Shown here one piece after another: positions 9,089-18,908 of a stretch of DNA of 64,000 nt; position 1 is the stretch's first letter; every line of letters starts with the position of its first letter. The position numbers were made by a program, and so were the translations under genes. Source of the stretch: Rhizobium sp. 16-449-1b (lineage in GTDB: Bacteria; Pseudomonadota; Alphaproteobacteria; Rhizobiales; Rhizobiaceae); NCBI RefSeq assembly GCF_017741935.1, contig NZ_JAGHMH010000010.1, positions 159,024 to 223,023 on the forward strand. The letters are read 5' to 3'. The notes below the pieces were generated by a model. That model searched no databases. It was not told where the DNA came from and saw only the letters and a list, made by a program, of their open reading frames with translations.

Positions 9089-10030
9089 ATGATCGCTTAC
9101 AGTTTGAAGCGCGTCGGCTTTGCGCTCGTGACCCTGTTCCTCGTCCTGACTTGCGTGTTCGTTCTTGTCCGCATTATTCCGGGCGATCCCGCACAGGTGA
9201 TCGTTGGCGAACAGGCAAGTGAAGCGGCTGCAGCCGCGATACGGATCCGGCTTGGTCTCGATCAGCCGATGTACATCCAGTATGTCACGTTCATGGCCCA
9301 GATCTTGGGTGGCGACTTTGGGCGCTCAATGATCACCAATCGCCCCGTCCTCCAGGAGATCGTAGCGGTGCTTCCGTGGACACTGGAGTTGACAGTCGCC
9401 GCCCTAGTACTTGGTTTGATTTTCGGGATCCCGGCAGGCGTCGTGGCTGCAGTAAGGCGCAACAAGATGCCGGACTACGCTATGCGCCTCATCTCGCTGA
9501 TTGGACTTTCTGCTCCGGCCTTTGTAGGCGCGATTGTCTTGATGATGGTGTTCGCAATCAAGCTGAGATGGTTTCCGGTGATCTCCGGGGCCGGGGGGAA
9601 CACCATCGGCGAGCACATCCGGAATATGGTCTTGCCAACCGTTTCTTTGGCGATGTTCATGCTCGCGTACATCACCCGCGTCACCCGATCGGCGATGCTT
9701 GAGGTTCTCAATCAGGATTTCGTTCGGACCGCCCGCGCGAAGGGAGCGCCGGGAAGCGTCGTCGTCTGGCGGCATGCACTCGGAAACTGCCTGATCCCAA
9801 TTACGACCGTTGTTGGTCTCTATCTCGGTATTCTGATTGGCAATTCCGTCCTGACAGAAATCGTCTTCAACCGTCCTGGGCTTGGCAAACTGATCCTCAC
9901 GGCCCTCTCCCAGCGGGATTACACCCTGCTGCAGGGTCTGATCGTCATCTACACGCTGATTGTGGTGCTGGTCAATTTGATCACCGACCTGACCTACGGC
10001 CTCCTCGACCCACGGGTACAATACAAATGA
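9089..10030 (+). CDS. Peptide/opine-type ABC transporter permease, DppB-like (system 1)
   Basis: A 313-residue inner-membrane protein with about six hydrophobic segments, beginning MIAYSLKRVGFALVTLF and carrying RIIPGDPA near residue 30, a hallmark of DppB/OppB permeases. The binding-protein-dependent EAA loop reads RTARAKGAPGSVVVWRHAL. The C-terminal DLTYGLLDPRVQY is also typical. The ATG at 9089 was chosen over a longer frame because of this family start. It overlaps the next gene by 4 bases (ATGA), so permease genes are coupled. With 10027-14276 it makes a full importer of small peptides, opines or related solutes. Confidence 0.9.
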   Translation: MIAYSLKRVGFALVTLFLVLTCVFVLVRIIPGDPAQVIVGEQASEAAAAAIRIRLGLDQPMYIQYVTFMAQILGGDFGRSMITNRPVLQEIVAVLPWTLELTVAALVLGLIFGIPAGVVAAVRRNKMPDYAMRLISLIGLSAPAFVGAIVLMMVFAIKLRWFPVISGAGGNTIGEHIRNMVLPTVSLAMFMLAYITRVTRSAMLEVLNQDFVRTARAKGAPGSVVVWRHALGNCLIPITTVVGLYLGILIGNSVLTEIVFNRPGLGKLILTALSQRDYTLLQGLIVIYTLIVVLVNLITDLTYGLLDPRVQYK

Positions 10031-10902
10031 CCGTAGCCGACTCCAAAATGAATGCGCGCCGCCGACTGCCCAACTGGATGAACATGCCGGTCATCGTCGG
10101 AAGCACCATCTTGCTTCTCATGGTGCTTGCCGCGATATGTGCGCCCCTCATCGCGCCAATGGATCCCATTAAACAGAATATTCTGGCGCAACTGGCGCCG
10201 CCGGATGCGAAGTATCTCTTGGGCGCGGATAATTTCGGGCGCGATACGCTCTCGAGATTGCTCTTCGGCGCTCGGTATTCGTTGACAATTGGCATCCTTT
10301 CGACCGCGCTTGCAGTGTTTGTCGGTTCTTTGATCGGCATGGTCGCTGGTAACTTCGGCGGCAGGATCGACATTGTATTGATGCAGGTGATGGATGTTGT
10401 GCTTGCGTTTCCGTCACTGATACTGGGTATCGCTCTAGTCGCAATGCTCGGCGCGACGATGACCAACATCATCATTGCCATTGCGTTTACGGCCGTCCCG
10501 GCGTTCGCACGTATCGCAAGATCCGCAGTGATTTCGGTTCGTGATCGCGAGTTCATCCAAGCCGCGCGTGCTTTGGGCCTGTCAGAAACCTGGGTTCTCT
10601 TTCGTCATATCCTACCGAATATTGTCCCCGAGATTCTCGTAATGGCGTCAATCTGGATGGCGACGGCGGTGCGAACAGAAGCTTCACTTGCGTTTATTGG
10701 GCTCGGAATCGCGCCGCCAGCGCCAACGTGGGGGGGCATGGTCCGTCAAGGGTTTGAGAACATTCTCAATTCATTTTACCTCGCCCTCTGGCCTTCCGTC
10801 GCAATACTGATCCTCGTTCTTGCCTTCAATATGATCGGCGATGGATTGCGCGATGCGATCGACCCGCGGCTACGCGTAGTTCGCGACGGAGAATCACGAT
10901 GA
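10027..10902 (+). CDS. Peptide/opine-type ABC transporter permease, DppC-like (system 1)
   Basis: A 291-residue permease with the DppC pattern: one N-terminal membrane segment, LLGADNFGRDTLSRLLFGAR around residues 66-85, the EAA loop QAARALGLSETWVLFRHILP, and a C-terminal GDGLRDAIDPRL. It pairs with the DppB-like permease to form the membrane channel. Both of its junctions are 4-base overlaps, so the three genes are one transcript and translationally coupled. Confidence 0.9.
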   Translation: MTVADSKMNARRRLPNWMNMPVIVGSTILLLMVLAAICAPLIAPMDPIKQNILAQLAPPDAKYLLGADNFGRDTLSRLLFGARYSLTIGILSTALAVFVGSLIGMVAGNFGGRIDIVLMQVMDVVLAFPSLILGIALVAMLGATMTNIIIAIAFTAVPAFARIARSAVISVRDREFIQAARALGLSETWVLFRHILPNIVPEILVMASIWMATAVRTEASLAFIGLGIAPPAPTWGGMVRQGFENILNSFYLALWPSVAILILVLAFNMIGDGLRDAIDPRLRVVRDGESR

Positions 10903-12683
10903 CAATTCTAGAACCCACCGTCGGCGAGCCCTTACTGTCGATAGAAAACCTGAGCGTGAAGTTCGGTCGCTTCACTGCGCTAAAGCCGATGTCCTACACT
11001 ATCCGCCGAGGCCAAACGCTTGCGGTCGTAGGCGAGTCAGGATCCGGGAAGTCGGTCTCCGCCCTCGCGATGATGAGGCTACTTCCAAACACTGCCGACG
11101 TCGGCGGACGGATTATGTTTGAGGGCACAGACCTGCTCGGTTTGTCTGAACGCGAGATGCGCAACATCCGCGGCGGGCGAATCTCGATGATTTTCCAAGA
11201 GCCTATGACGTCGCTCAATCCGGTTCAGCGGGTCGGCGATCAAATCGCGGAGGCAGTGAGATATCATCGTGGTATGACCGGCAACGCCGCAATGGAGGAG
11301 GTGGGCCGTCTTATGGAACGCGTCGGCATCCGCGACGTCGAGAGCAGAATCGGTGCCTACCCCCACACCTTTTCGGGTGGGATGCGCCAGCGGGTCATGA
11401 TTGCCATGGCGCTCGCGTCAAACCCCGCACTACTCATAGCCGACGAACCGACGACGGCGCTCGACGTGACGATCCAGGCGCAGATCATCGAATTAATGCA
11501 GGAAATCCAACGCGACACCGGCGTATCGATCCTGTTTATCACTCATGATATGGGTGTCGTCGCAGAGATCGCCGATGATGTGCTCGTGATGAAGTCCGGC
11601 GACTTGATCGAACACGGGGCGGTAAAGCCGATCTTTGACGGAGCAGAGGCAGAGTATACGCGATCCCTTATCGCCGCCGTACCCCAACTCGCTTCAGGTC
11701 TGTCTGATACGGTGAAGCAATTGCCTTCCCCACGCGAAGGGGAATTGCTTTCAGTCGATGATCTGACAGTTCGCTTCGCTGTGCGCGCAGGACTATTGGC
11801 ACGCCACAAAGGGAATATTCACGCTGTGGAAGGTGTGTCGCTGTCGATCCGCGCTGGTGAAACGCTGGGTTTGGTGGGTGAGTCCGGTTCGGGGAAGTCG
11901 ACGATCGGTCGAGCGGTCATGAACCTCGAAAAGATTTACTCCGGAACTGTTAAACTTGCGGGGAGGCCTATTGAATACTCCTCCAGCGCCGCTCGAGCCG
12001 CGTTTCGCCGTGATGTGCAGATGATCTTTCAGGACCCGTATGGTTCGCTCGACGGTCGGCAGACGGTTGGCAACGCGATCATGGAGCCGATCATATTTCA
12101 TCGTATTGCCAACAAAGCCGAGGCGCGCGATCGCATGAAAGCGCTGCTTGCCCGGGTCGGCCTGCCGACATCGGTGGCAAACCGCTATCCGCATGAGTTT
12201 TCCGGAGGACAACGGCAGCGCATTTGTATTGCTCGGGCCTTGGCGATGGAGCCTAAACTAATCATCGCGGACGAGGCGGTCTCGGCACTGGATGTCACCG
12301 TCAAAGCGCAGATCATTGAGCTGATGATAGGTCTGCAGGAAGAGTTTGGACTCTCCTATCTCTTCATTAGCCACGATATCGCGGCCGTTGAACGCATTTG
12401 TCATCGCGTGGCTGTGATGCATTTCGGCGAAATCGTCGAAGTCGGACCGCGCGAAGCAGTAATAGGCAGCCCATCGCATGGCTATACGCAGCGCCTGCTA
12501 TCGGCTGTGCCCATAGCGCACCCGGACTTGCGAGGGACGCGTAAACAGATTCCTGACGACGGCAAGCGGCCTTCACCAATGAGGCCAATCGGTTATTCGC
12601 CACCTGTCGTGCGCTGGCGCGAAGCCGGGCCGGGTCATCTTGTGCGGACGGAGACAGAAGTCGCATCGCCTGTATCGAAGTGA
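10899..12683 (+). CDS. Fused dual-domain ABC ATPase (DppD-DppF type, system 1)
   Basis: A 594-residue protein with two complete nucleotide-binding domains. Domain 1 has Walker [10 protein letters not shown]-loop FQEPMTSL, signature FSGGMRQR and Walker [11 protein letters not shown] with switch FITHD. Domain 2 has [34 protein letters not shown] and FISHD. Both sites therefore look catalytically competent, unlike domain 1 of system 3 at 53872. It powers the DppB/C-like permeases just upstream. The short C-terminal PIAHPD region is the usual oligopeptide-ATPase tail. Confidence 0.9.
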   Translation: MTILEPTVGEPLLSIENLSVKFGRFTALKPMSYTIRRGQTLAVVGESGSGKSVSALAMMRLLPNTADVGGRIMFEGTDLLGLSEREMRNIRGGRISMIFQEPMTSLNPVQRVGDQIAEAVRYHRGMTGNAAMEEVGRLMERVGIRDVESRIGAYPHTFSGGMRQRVMIAMALASNPALLIADEPTTALDVTIQAQIIELMQEIQRDTGVSILFITHDMGVVAEIADDVLVMKSGDLIEHGAVKPIFDGAEAEYTRSLIAAVPQLASGLSDTVKQLPSPREGELLSVDDLTVRFAVRAGLLARHKGNIHAVEGVSLSIRAGETLGLVGESGSGKSTIGRAVMNLEKIYSGTVKLAGRPIEYSSSAARAAFRRDVQMIFQDPYGSLDGRQTVGNAIMEPIIFHRIANKAEARDRMKALLARVGLPTSVANRYPHEFSGGQRQRICIARALAMEPKLIIADEAVSALDVTVKAQIIELMIGLQEEFGLSYLFISHDIAAVERICHRVAVMHFGEIVEVGPREAVIGSPSHGYTQRLLSAVPIAHPDLRGTRKQIPDDGKRPSPMRPIGYSPPVVRWREAGPGHLVRTETEVASPVSK

Positions 12684-12746
12684 CTGTCCCGGTGGTGACA
12701 CAAGCACCGCTGGGTGGGGAGCCCAAATTGAAAGAGGGAGAATGAA

Positions 12747-14276
12747 ATGACTATCAAAAGCATATTGGCGGGCGGGCTGCTCGCTCTGGCCATTACAACG
12801 CTGCCGGCGTCAGTCTCGGCGGCGCCAAAAACCGACCTGGTGGTTGGCGTTGAAGCTGCCGACATTTCGCAATCTGATCCACATTTTGCGGCGAACACTA
12901 CCGACCGCACCATTGCGTCGTGGATCTACAGCGGTTTGGTCCGTTTCCAGCCTGGTAGTACCGATCCTGCTTTGATCGAGCCTGATCTGGCCGAAAGCTG
13001 GGAGACGTCGGCGGACGGACTGGTGTGGACATTCCATCTGCGTCCGGGCGTAAAATGGCATGACGGCTCAGAAGTGACCGCGGAAGACGTGGTCTTCTCG
13101 ATCCACAAGGCGATGAAGAAAGACACTTCTGCATTCGCCGGCGACTATGCGGCCTTCAAGTCAGTCGACAAGATCGACAATCTGACTGTCAAGATCACGC
13201 TCGATCATACCATTCCCTCTGTTCTCGGCGTATTGGCAAATTATGGGGGTGGCTTCATTGTGAAATCATCCGCGGGGAAGTTGCTCGGAACGGGACCATT
13301 CAAGGTTGAGACTGTGACCCCGGGGCAGAGCATCAAACTTGTCGCAAATGACGATTATTTCCGTGGCAAGCCGCAACTGACTTCCGTCACAGCGCGCTTC
13401 CTGCCGGAAGCTTCTGCTCGCGACCTCGCTTTCACGGCTGGTGAGGTAGACACTTCAATTGTGGTCCAGGATAAGAATAGCGTTGCTCGATTGAAGGCGG
13501 TGCCAGGCGTCACGGTGGATGTATTTGCTCCCGCCGAAGAGGCGCAACTGCATCTCAACACGAAGATTGCGCCGCTGGACAACCTTAAAGTCCGACAGGC
13601 AATCAGCTATGCAATCGATCAGGCGCAGATCGCGAAGTTCCAGGGTGAAGACTTCACCCAGCCGGCAACATCGGCAGTGCCCTCGAACAACCTGGGTTTC
13701 AACCCCGATAGCGGTATTCTTGGCTATGATCCGACGAAGGCTAAGGAATTACTCTCCGAGGCAGGGTTCCCCGACGGCTTGACGATCCCATTGATCAGCA
13801 GCCAAAATCCGGGCCTGCTAAACTTCGCGCAAATCGTTCAGGCTCAACTTGCTGAAGTTGGCATCAAGGTTGAAATAAAGCCTGTGGAACACGCAACCTA
13901 TCACCAGATGATCCGTCAGGACCTGAGCCCGATGGTGATCTATACCGCAGCACGCTTCCCGATTGCTGACGTCTATTTGACTCAATTCTTCTATGGCCCA
14001 AGTCAGATCGGCGCGCCGGGGCAGGTGACAAACTTCTCCCATTGCGAGGCTGCCGACGCAGAAATCAAGGCGGCGAAGGCTGAAACCGACCAGGCAAAGC
14101 AGGTCGCTCTTTGGAAGGAAGCCCAGAGCAAGATCATGGCGAATGTCTGCTCTGTGCCGCTGGTCGAAAGCCGGTTGATCTATGATCGCAAGGCGTCGCT
14201 GGATTGGGGATACGACCTCAAGGGCGCAATGAACCTCGGCCCGATCGTGACGGAAAAAACCCACTTTACTGAATGA
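12747..14276 (+). CDS. Periplasmic solute-binding protein, family 5 (system 1)
   Basis: A 509-residue secreted protein. A Sec signal peptide (MTIKSILAGGLLALAITTLP, cleavage probably after SVSA near residue 25) precedes a SBP_bac_5 domain with LAESWETSADGLVWTFHLR and GVKWHDGSEVTAEDVVFS. A good ribosome site (gagggagaatga) precedes the ATG. It is the last gene of the importer operon and is followed by a strong hairpin. The ligand cannot be read from sequence; peptides, opines or other amino compounds are typical. Confidence 0.9.
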   Translation: MTIKSILAGGLLALAITTLPASVSAAPKTDLVVGVEAADISQSDPHFAANTTDRTIASWIYSGLVRFQPGSTDPALIEPDLAESWETSADGLVWTFHLRPGVKWHDGSEVTAEDVVFSIHKAMKKDTSAFAGDYAAFKSVDKIDNLTVKITLDHTIPSVLGVLANYGGGFIVKSSAGKLLGTGPFKVETVTPGQSIKLVANDDYFRGKPQLTSVTARFLPEASARDLAFTAGEVDTSIVVQDKNSVARLKAVPGVTVDVFAPAEEAQLHLNTKIAPLDNLKVRQAISYAIDQAQIAKFQGEDFTQPATSAVPSNNLGFNPDSGILGYDPTKAKELLSEAGFPDGLTIPLISSQNPGLLNFAQIVQAQLAEVGIKVEIKPVEHATYHQMIRQDLSPMVIYTAARFPIADVYLTQFFYGPSQIGAPGQVTNFSHCEAADAEIKAAKAETDQAKQVALWKEAQSKIMANVCSVPLVESRLIYDRKASLDWGYDLKGAMNLGPIVTEKTHFTE

Positions 14277-14281
14277 AATGA

Positions 14282-14308
14282 TGTGGCGATCCCTAAGGGG
14301 TCGCCACA
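14282..14308 (+). terminator. Hairpin terminator after importer 1
   Basis: TGTGGCGATCCC / GGGGTCGCCACA forms a 12-base stem with one T-G pair and a 3-base loop, 6 bases after the stop of the binding-protein gene. No long T run follows. Confidence 0.65.
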
Positions 14309-14439
14309 CAAACATTTCGCCGCCGCTGCAACGCAAGTTGCCGATCCCGACCGTGTTCTGCTTCACTTTTGAACGGCAATTCCCGTCTGATTGAATCAAA
14401 CTGGGGTTGGCGCATAGGTCGCGGGATGACTGGATTGCA

Positions 14440-15005
14440 GTCTTTGACGCTACCGCTATTGCGTTGCCTTTGCGGCGGACTAATTTTTGGGCGTGAGCCT
14501 GACAGCATGCAATTGAGACGTTGCTACCAATTGTGATCTCGGCCTTCTTCGCGTCGAAGGATCGCGCACGCAGTCGGAGGTCGGCGATCGATTTGTAGCG
14601 GCCGATTCGGTTTCGACCAGCGCCCATTCCGGCCTTCAGCCGATCGCCATGTCCTTGCCCGGCGGCTTATAGCGTTGTGTGATCGGGAACCGCGGGTCCA
14701 ATCATATCAACGCCAGTACCGATGCCAAAAAAGCCTGCCGTCAGGCTGGCGTAGACCGCACACCAAGCCCAGCGGCAGGCCGACACGATTGCGAGATCTG
14801 AATAGCGCCGCTGGCTGCCTCGCGTTCGTTGGCTTTGGTGCCTGCCACGACGACGACAGCACTTCTGCCTCCATCTACACCAGCAGTTTTTCCGCGCCTG
14901 CGAAGGCTTGCCTCGTATTCCGACCAGGTCGTCAACTTCATCTTGCCGATGCGATGGCGGCGAAAGGCATTGTTTTTGGGGAGCGTATTAGCGCGGCGCA
15001 GCTGT
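14440..15005 (-). pseudogene. IS5-family transposase remnant, internally deleted and frameshifted
   Basis: Minus-strand blocks in three frames match one IS5-type transposase in order. The N-terminus is FRRHRIGKMKLTTWSEYEA with SLRRRG (about 14860-15000). Then comes TRGSQRRYSDLAI, then VPDHTTL (about 14690-14820), then YKSIADLRLRARSFDAKKAE and ITIGSNVLNCML (about 14500-14610). Most of the catalytic middle is gone. It sits between importer 1 and the hyu genes and may mark the point where two catabolic modules were joined. Confidence 0.65.
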
Positions 15006-15117
15006 TTCCATCAGACCCGCTTTATTGATCACAATAAAGGATACGGGCACCAATGCCGGTCGAAGCTGATCTCCGTCGTCACCCATTTCGCCGCGATTTG
15101 CCCGTAACGATATACTG

Positions 15118-15151
15118 CTATTTGTGCCAAAGCTCCCTTTGGCACAAATAG
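15118..15151. terminator. Perfect 15-base inverted repeat downstream of hyuB
   Basis: CTATTTGTGCCAAAG and its exact reverse complement flank a 4-base loop (ctcc), 17 bases beyond the hyuB stop. It probably ends the minus-strand hyu transcript, although there is no T tract on either side. Confidence 0.6.
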
Positions 15152-15167
15152 GCGGAATTCCTCATAT

Positions 15168-16820
15168 TTAGGCGCTCACTGCGCGATGAGGGTTCTGCTT
15201 CGAACTGAAGCCGTAGACGCGTTCAGCGAAATCGGAGGTGATGCGCTCCTCTTTGATGTCGCGGCGAACAGCCTCCGAAGATCGACCGGATGATGAGCCA
15301 TAACCGCCGCCGCCGGGAGTCACGATCTCAACGATCTGTCCCGCCCTTAACTGGACTGTTCCCGGAAGATTTTGCTGCCCGTTTCCGAAATCGAAATGCG
15401 AGCCAGCGGCCTCCAGACCGCCATCGAGCCCCCAGGGGTGGACAGAAAAGCGTGCTCCGTCGACTGCGCAGCGGCAATCTGCCTCGATACGGTAGACACG
15501 TCGCAAACCCATACCTCCGCGCCATGTGCCGGCCCCTGCTGAACCGTTAGCGAGTTCGTAGCGCAGCAGTGTCAAAGGATATTCGAGTTCGAGTGCTTCG
15601 ACGGGAAGGTTGGATGTGTTTGTCATGTGGACGTGGATACCGCTCAACCCATCCGCCGTCGGACGCGCGCCGCCGCCACCTCCGATCGTTTCCAGATAGA
15701 CCCAGAGCGAACCGTCCTCGCGCGTGCCGGTAAAGAGCGCGCCGGTGCAAGCGCCGTTGCCAGCAGCGGTCACTTTGCCAGGCAAAGCTTTTGCAAGCGC
15801 ACCCTGAACCAGGTCGGCAACCCGCTGGCAGGCGATGATGCGCCCATCAACAGCCGCGGGGTGCTTGCAGTTGAGCAACGATCCGTGTGGCGCCTCAACG
15901 CTGATCGGCCGCGACAGACCGGCATTCGGCAGAATGGTCGGATCGATGACCGCTTTTACGGCATAGTAGCAGGTAGCGAGTAAGGCGGTGTAGATGACGT
16001 TCAGACCGGCAGCGACCTGCGACGGCGCATCGAAGGCCAAGTGCATCGCATCGCCCTTGATGGTAATGTCGACCTTCAGCTCCATCACGTCGGCGAATTG
16101 GTTGCTGTCGAAATAATCTGTGAAGCTATAGGTGCCGTCCGGAATTGCCGCGATGCCGGCGCGCATCTTACGCTCGGCGTAATCCTGCAGGGCGTCGCCC
16201 GCCGCCAAGACCTTATCGCCGCCGTATTTGCTGCAGAGATCCTGCATGCGCTGAACGCCGAGCCGGTTGGCAGACATCTGCGCGCGAAGGTCAGAAAGCC
16301 GTTCGTGAGGAACCTGGCAGTTCAGCAGAAATACGTCCTGCAGGTCCTGCTGGAGCTTGCCCTCGCGATAGAGGCGGACTGGCGGCAGGCGTATCCCTTC
16401 CTGGTAGATATGGGCATGTCCCCGATCGGCAAAGTCGGCGTGGTGGGCCGTGTTCACTGCCCACCCGACCATGGTCGGACCGTGGAAGATCGGTTCGGCC
16501 AGCACTATGTCCGGCAAGTGAGTAGCGCCGCCTTCATAGGCATCGTTGCCGATGAAGACGTCGCCGGGCTTGATGTCATCGGCTGCAAAGCGCTTGTTGA
16601 TGTGTGGGATGATGCCGATAAAGCTGCCGAGGTGCATCGGAATATGCTCGGCTTGGCACAAAGTGTTGCCATGCCGGTCGAACAAAGCCGTCGAGCAATC
16701 GCGACGCTCCTTGATGTTGGTCGAATAGCTGGCGCGAACCAGCGCCTCGCCCATTTCTTCTACGATCGACGTCAGCGCGCTGCCGATGACTTCTATGGTG
16801 ATCGGGTCGATCTTGGTCAT
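15168..16820 (-). CDS. hyuB: Hydantoinase/oxoprolinase B subunit
   Basis: A 550-residue HyuB-type protein. Its start MTKIDPITIEVIGSALTSI and the following segment RRDCSTALFDRHGN are characteristic, as are GNDAYEGGATHLPD, VNTAHHADFADRG and the C-terminal glycine-rich VTPGGGGYG. HyuB partners HyuA in ATP-dependent opening of hydantoins, 5-oxoproline or N-methylhydantoin, or in acetone carboxylase-like reactions. The ATG at 16820 overlaps the hyuA stop (ATGA), so the two subunits are coupled. A much longer upstream frame overlaps hyuA and is not the start. The substrate is unknown, but the neighbouring oxidoreductase and peptide-type importer suggest a cyclic amide or amino-acid derivative. Confidence 0.9.
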   Translation of the reverse strand: MTKIDPITIEVIGSALTSIVEEMGEALVRASYSTNIKERRDCSTALFDRHGNTLCQAEHIPMHLGSFIGIIPHINKRFAADDIKPGDVFIGNDAYEGGATHLPDIVLAEPIFHGPTMVGWAVNTAHHADFADRGHAHIYQEGIRLPPVRLYREGKLQQDLQDVFLLNCQVPHERLSDLRAQMSANRLGVQRMQDLCSKYGGDKVLAAGDALQDYAERKMRAGIAAIPDGTYSFTDYFDSNQFADVMELKVDITIKGDAMHLAFDAPSQVAAGLNVIYTALLATCYYAVKAVIDPTILPNAGLSRPISVEAPHGSLLNCKHPAAVDGRIIACQRVADLVQGALAKALPGKVTAAGNGACTGALFTGTREDGSLWVYLETIGGGGGARPTADGLSGIHVHMTNTSNLPVEALELEYPLTLLRYELANGSAGAGTWRGGMGLRRVYRIEADCRCAVDGARFSVHPWGLDGGLEAAGSHFDFGNGQQNLPGTVQLRAGQIVEIVTPGGGGYGSSSGRSSEAVRRDIKEERITSDFAERVYGFSSKQNPHRAVSA

Positions 16821-18871
16821 GACTGCGCCTCCAGAATGAGGTTGAGATAGGGATCGACCGTGGCCTGCATGTCCGGAAGGATGACGGTCGTGGTGTCCAT
16901 CTGCTCTACGATTGCGGGTCCCGCGATGCGGTTGCCGGGCTTCAGCTTCTCGCGCGTGTAGACGGGGCAGCTGACGAAGTCCTTGGCTTCGTCCATGTAG
17001 ACCTGCCGGGAGCCGATGACGGCCGCCTGGCAATCCAGGCCAGCGTCGGGCTGCGGCACAAACTCGGCTTTGTTGACGACACCTACCGCCTCCAGGCGGA
17101 GGGTGACGATCTGGATCTGCTCGCCTTCGGCGATGAACCCGAACCGCTGCAGATGGGCCTGTTCGAAGCCCTTGATCAGGGCATCGAGCGTGTCGGCACC
17201 GACAGTGCCTGCAGTTACGGAAACCTGGAGTTCATAGTTCTGGCCGACATAGCGCACATCTGCGGTGCGGTTGACGATGCGGCGGCCGGCTTCGATGTCC
17301 TCCTGGGCGAACCAGGCATCGGCCTGAGCCTCAAGTGCTTCGAAACCGCTGATCATCGGCTCGACGGCGTCCTGGCTCACCTTCATTAGCCGCGAGATCG
17401 CGAAGTCGGAGCGCAGGTCGGTCAGAAGCAGGCCGAGTGCGCAGAGCGTGCCGGGGGTGAGCGGCACGATCATGCGGCTCATGTCGAGTTCTTTGGCAAG
17501 GCGTGCAGCATGCAGCGGGCCTGCGCCGCCGAAGGCCATTAGCGCATAGTCGCGCGGGTCATGACCGCGCTGCACGCTGATGAGGCGAATGGCCTTCGCC
17601 ATATTGGCGGTCACGACCGAGATGATACCCTGTGCCGTCTCCATCAGTCCGAGACCGAGCTGGTCGGCCAGTCTTTGAACGGCCTCGATGGCAAGGTCGC
17701 GGCGCACCTTCATGCGCCCACCGAGAATTTCGACGGGATTGAGCGTCTGTAGGACGATGTTGGCGTCGGTCACGGTCGCTTCCGTGTTGCCCCGTCCGTA
17801 GCAGACCGGCCCCGGATCCGCTCCGGCTGAGCGTGGGCCGACCTTGAGCAGGCCGCCGCTGTCGACGAAGGCGATCGAACCGCCGCCGGCTCCGACCGTG
17901 TGGATATCCAGCATCGGCGCCTTGATCGGGTAGCCGTGTACGTTCGCTTCGCCGGTGAGCTTGCAGACGCCACCCTGCAGAAGTGCGACGTCACTTGATG
18001 TGCCGCCCACGTCGAAGGTGATGATATTGTCGAAGCCCGCCATGCGGCCAACAGCCTGCGCTGCTACGACGCCGGTGCTCGGACCGGAAAGAACGGTGCG
18101 GACTGGGAGCTGGGCTGCCATGTCAAAGCCGATGACGCCGCCGTTCGACTGGGTCAGCTGCGGGGCGACCGGCACGCCGAGTTCCGACAGGCGAAGTTTC
18201 AGCCGGTCAATGTAACGCTGCATGACCGGGCCGAGATAGGCATTTACGACTGTCGTGGACATCCGCTCGTATTCTCGAAATTCCGGCGCCACTTCATGTG
18301 AGGCGCTGACGAAGACGTCAGGCATCTCCTCACGAAGGATCTCGACCACGCGCTTCTCATGTGCGTTATTCAGGAAGCCGTAGAGGAAGCAAACGGCAAT
18401 TGCTTTGACGTCCTCTTCGGCGAGCTTGCGCACGGCCGCGCGCAGCTTGTCCTCGTCGAGCACGCGGTCCTCTGAGCCATCGCATTTGAGGCGTTCTGGA
18501 ACTTCTTGCCGACGGTCGCGGCTGACCAGGGTTTCCGGCTTTTCGGCGTTCATGTCATAGAGACTTGGGCGCTTCTGACGGCCGATTTCCAGAAGATCAC
18601 GAAAGCCGTCGGTGGTAATCAGCCCGGTGGCGACACCTTTCAACTCGATGAGTGCATTGGTGGCGACCGTCGTTCCATGGCCGAGGAAAGCCACATGGGC
18701 CGCGGTGCTGGCAACGGTCGCAAGCCCTTCCGAAACACCATCTGAGATTCCGCGCGAAGGGTCATCAGGTGTCGACGGTACTTTCCAGATGTCGAGTTTC
18801 CCCGTCTCCTCGTCGAATAAGCAGACATCGGTGAACGTGCCGCCGGAATCTACGCCAATTCTCAATGCCAT
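16817..18871 (-). CDS. hyuA: Hydantoinase/oxoprolinase A subunit
   Basis: A 684-residue protein starting MALRIGVDSGGTFTDVCLFD, the nucleotide-binding signature of the HyuA/acetone-carboxylase-beta family. It also has GHGTTVATNALIE near residue 75, NGGVIGFDMA, TFDVGGTSSDVALLQGG, the GAGGGSIAFVDSGG loop and MAFGGAGPLHAARLA. The start at 18871 fits this signature and has GAGGGTGAAG upstream; the frame extends 30 codons further without support. It forms a complex with HyuB. Order on this strand: SDR, FAD oxidoreductase, hyuA, hyuB, so all four may be one operon. Confidence 0.9.
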   Translation of the reverse strand: MALRIGVDSGGTFTDVCLFDEETGKLDIWKVPSTPDDPSRGISDGVSEGLATVASTAAHVAFLGHGTTVATNALIELKGVATGLITTDGFRDLLEIGRQKRPSLYDMNAEKPETLVSRDRRQEVPERLKCDGSEDRVLDEDKLRAAVRKLAEEDVKAIAVCFLYGFLNNAHEKRVVEILREEMPDVFVSASHEVAPEFREYERMSTTVVNAYLGPVMQRYIDRLKLRLSELGVPVAPQLTQSNGGVIGFDMAAQLPVRTVLSGPSTGVVAAQAVGRMAGFDNIITFDVGGTSSDVALLQGGVCKLTGEANVHGYPIKAPMLDIHTVGAGGGSIAFVDSGGLLKVGPRSAGADPGPVCYGRGNTEATVTDANIVLQTLNPVEILGGRMKVRRDLAIEAVQRLADQLGLGLMETAQGIISVVTANMAKAIRLISVQRGHDPRDYALMAFGGAGPLHAARLAKELDMSRMIVPLTPGTLCALGLLLTDLRSDFAISRLMKVSQDAVEPMISGFEALEAQADAWFAQEDIEAGRRIVNRTADVRYVGQNYELQVSVTAGTVGADTLDALIKGFEQAHLQRFGFIAEGEQIQIVTLRLEAVGVVNKAEFVPQPDAGLDCQAAVIGSRQVYMDEAKDFVSCPVYTREKLKPGNRIAGPAIVEQMDTTTVILPDMQATVDPYLNLILEAQS

Positions 18872-18908
18872 GTCTTCACCCTCTTTGGCCAAGGTTTTGG
18901 CGAGCGGA

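Noticed and set aside
13818..14627. Minus-strand frame of 269 codons
   Set aside because: Only its first 60 residues are meaningful (the IS5 transposase tail); the rest is antisense to the binding-protein gene.
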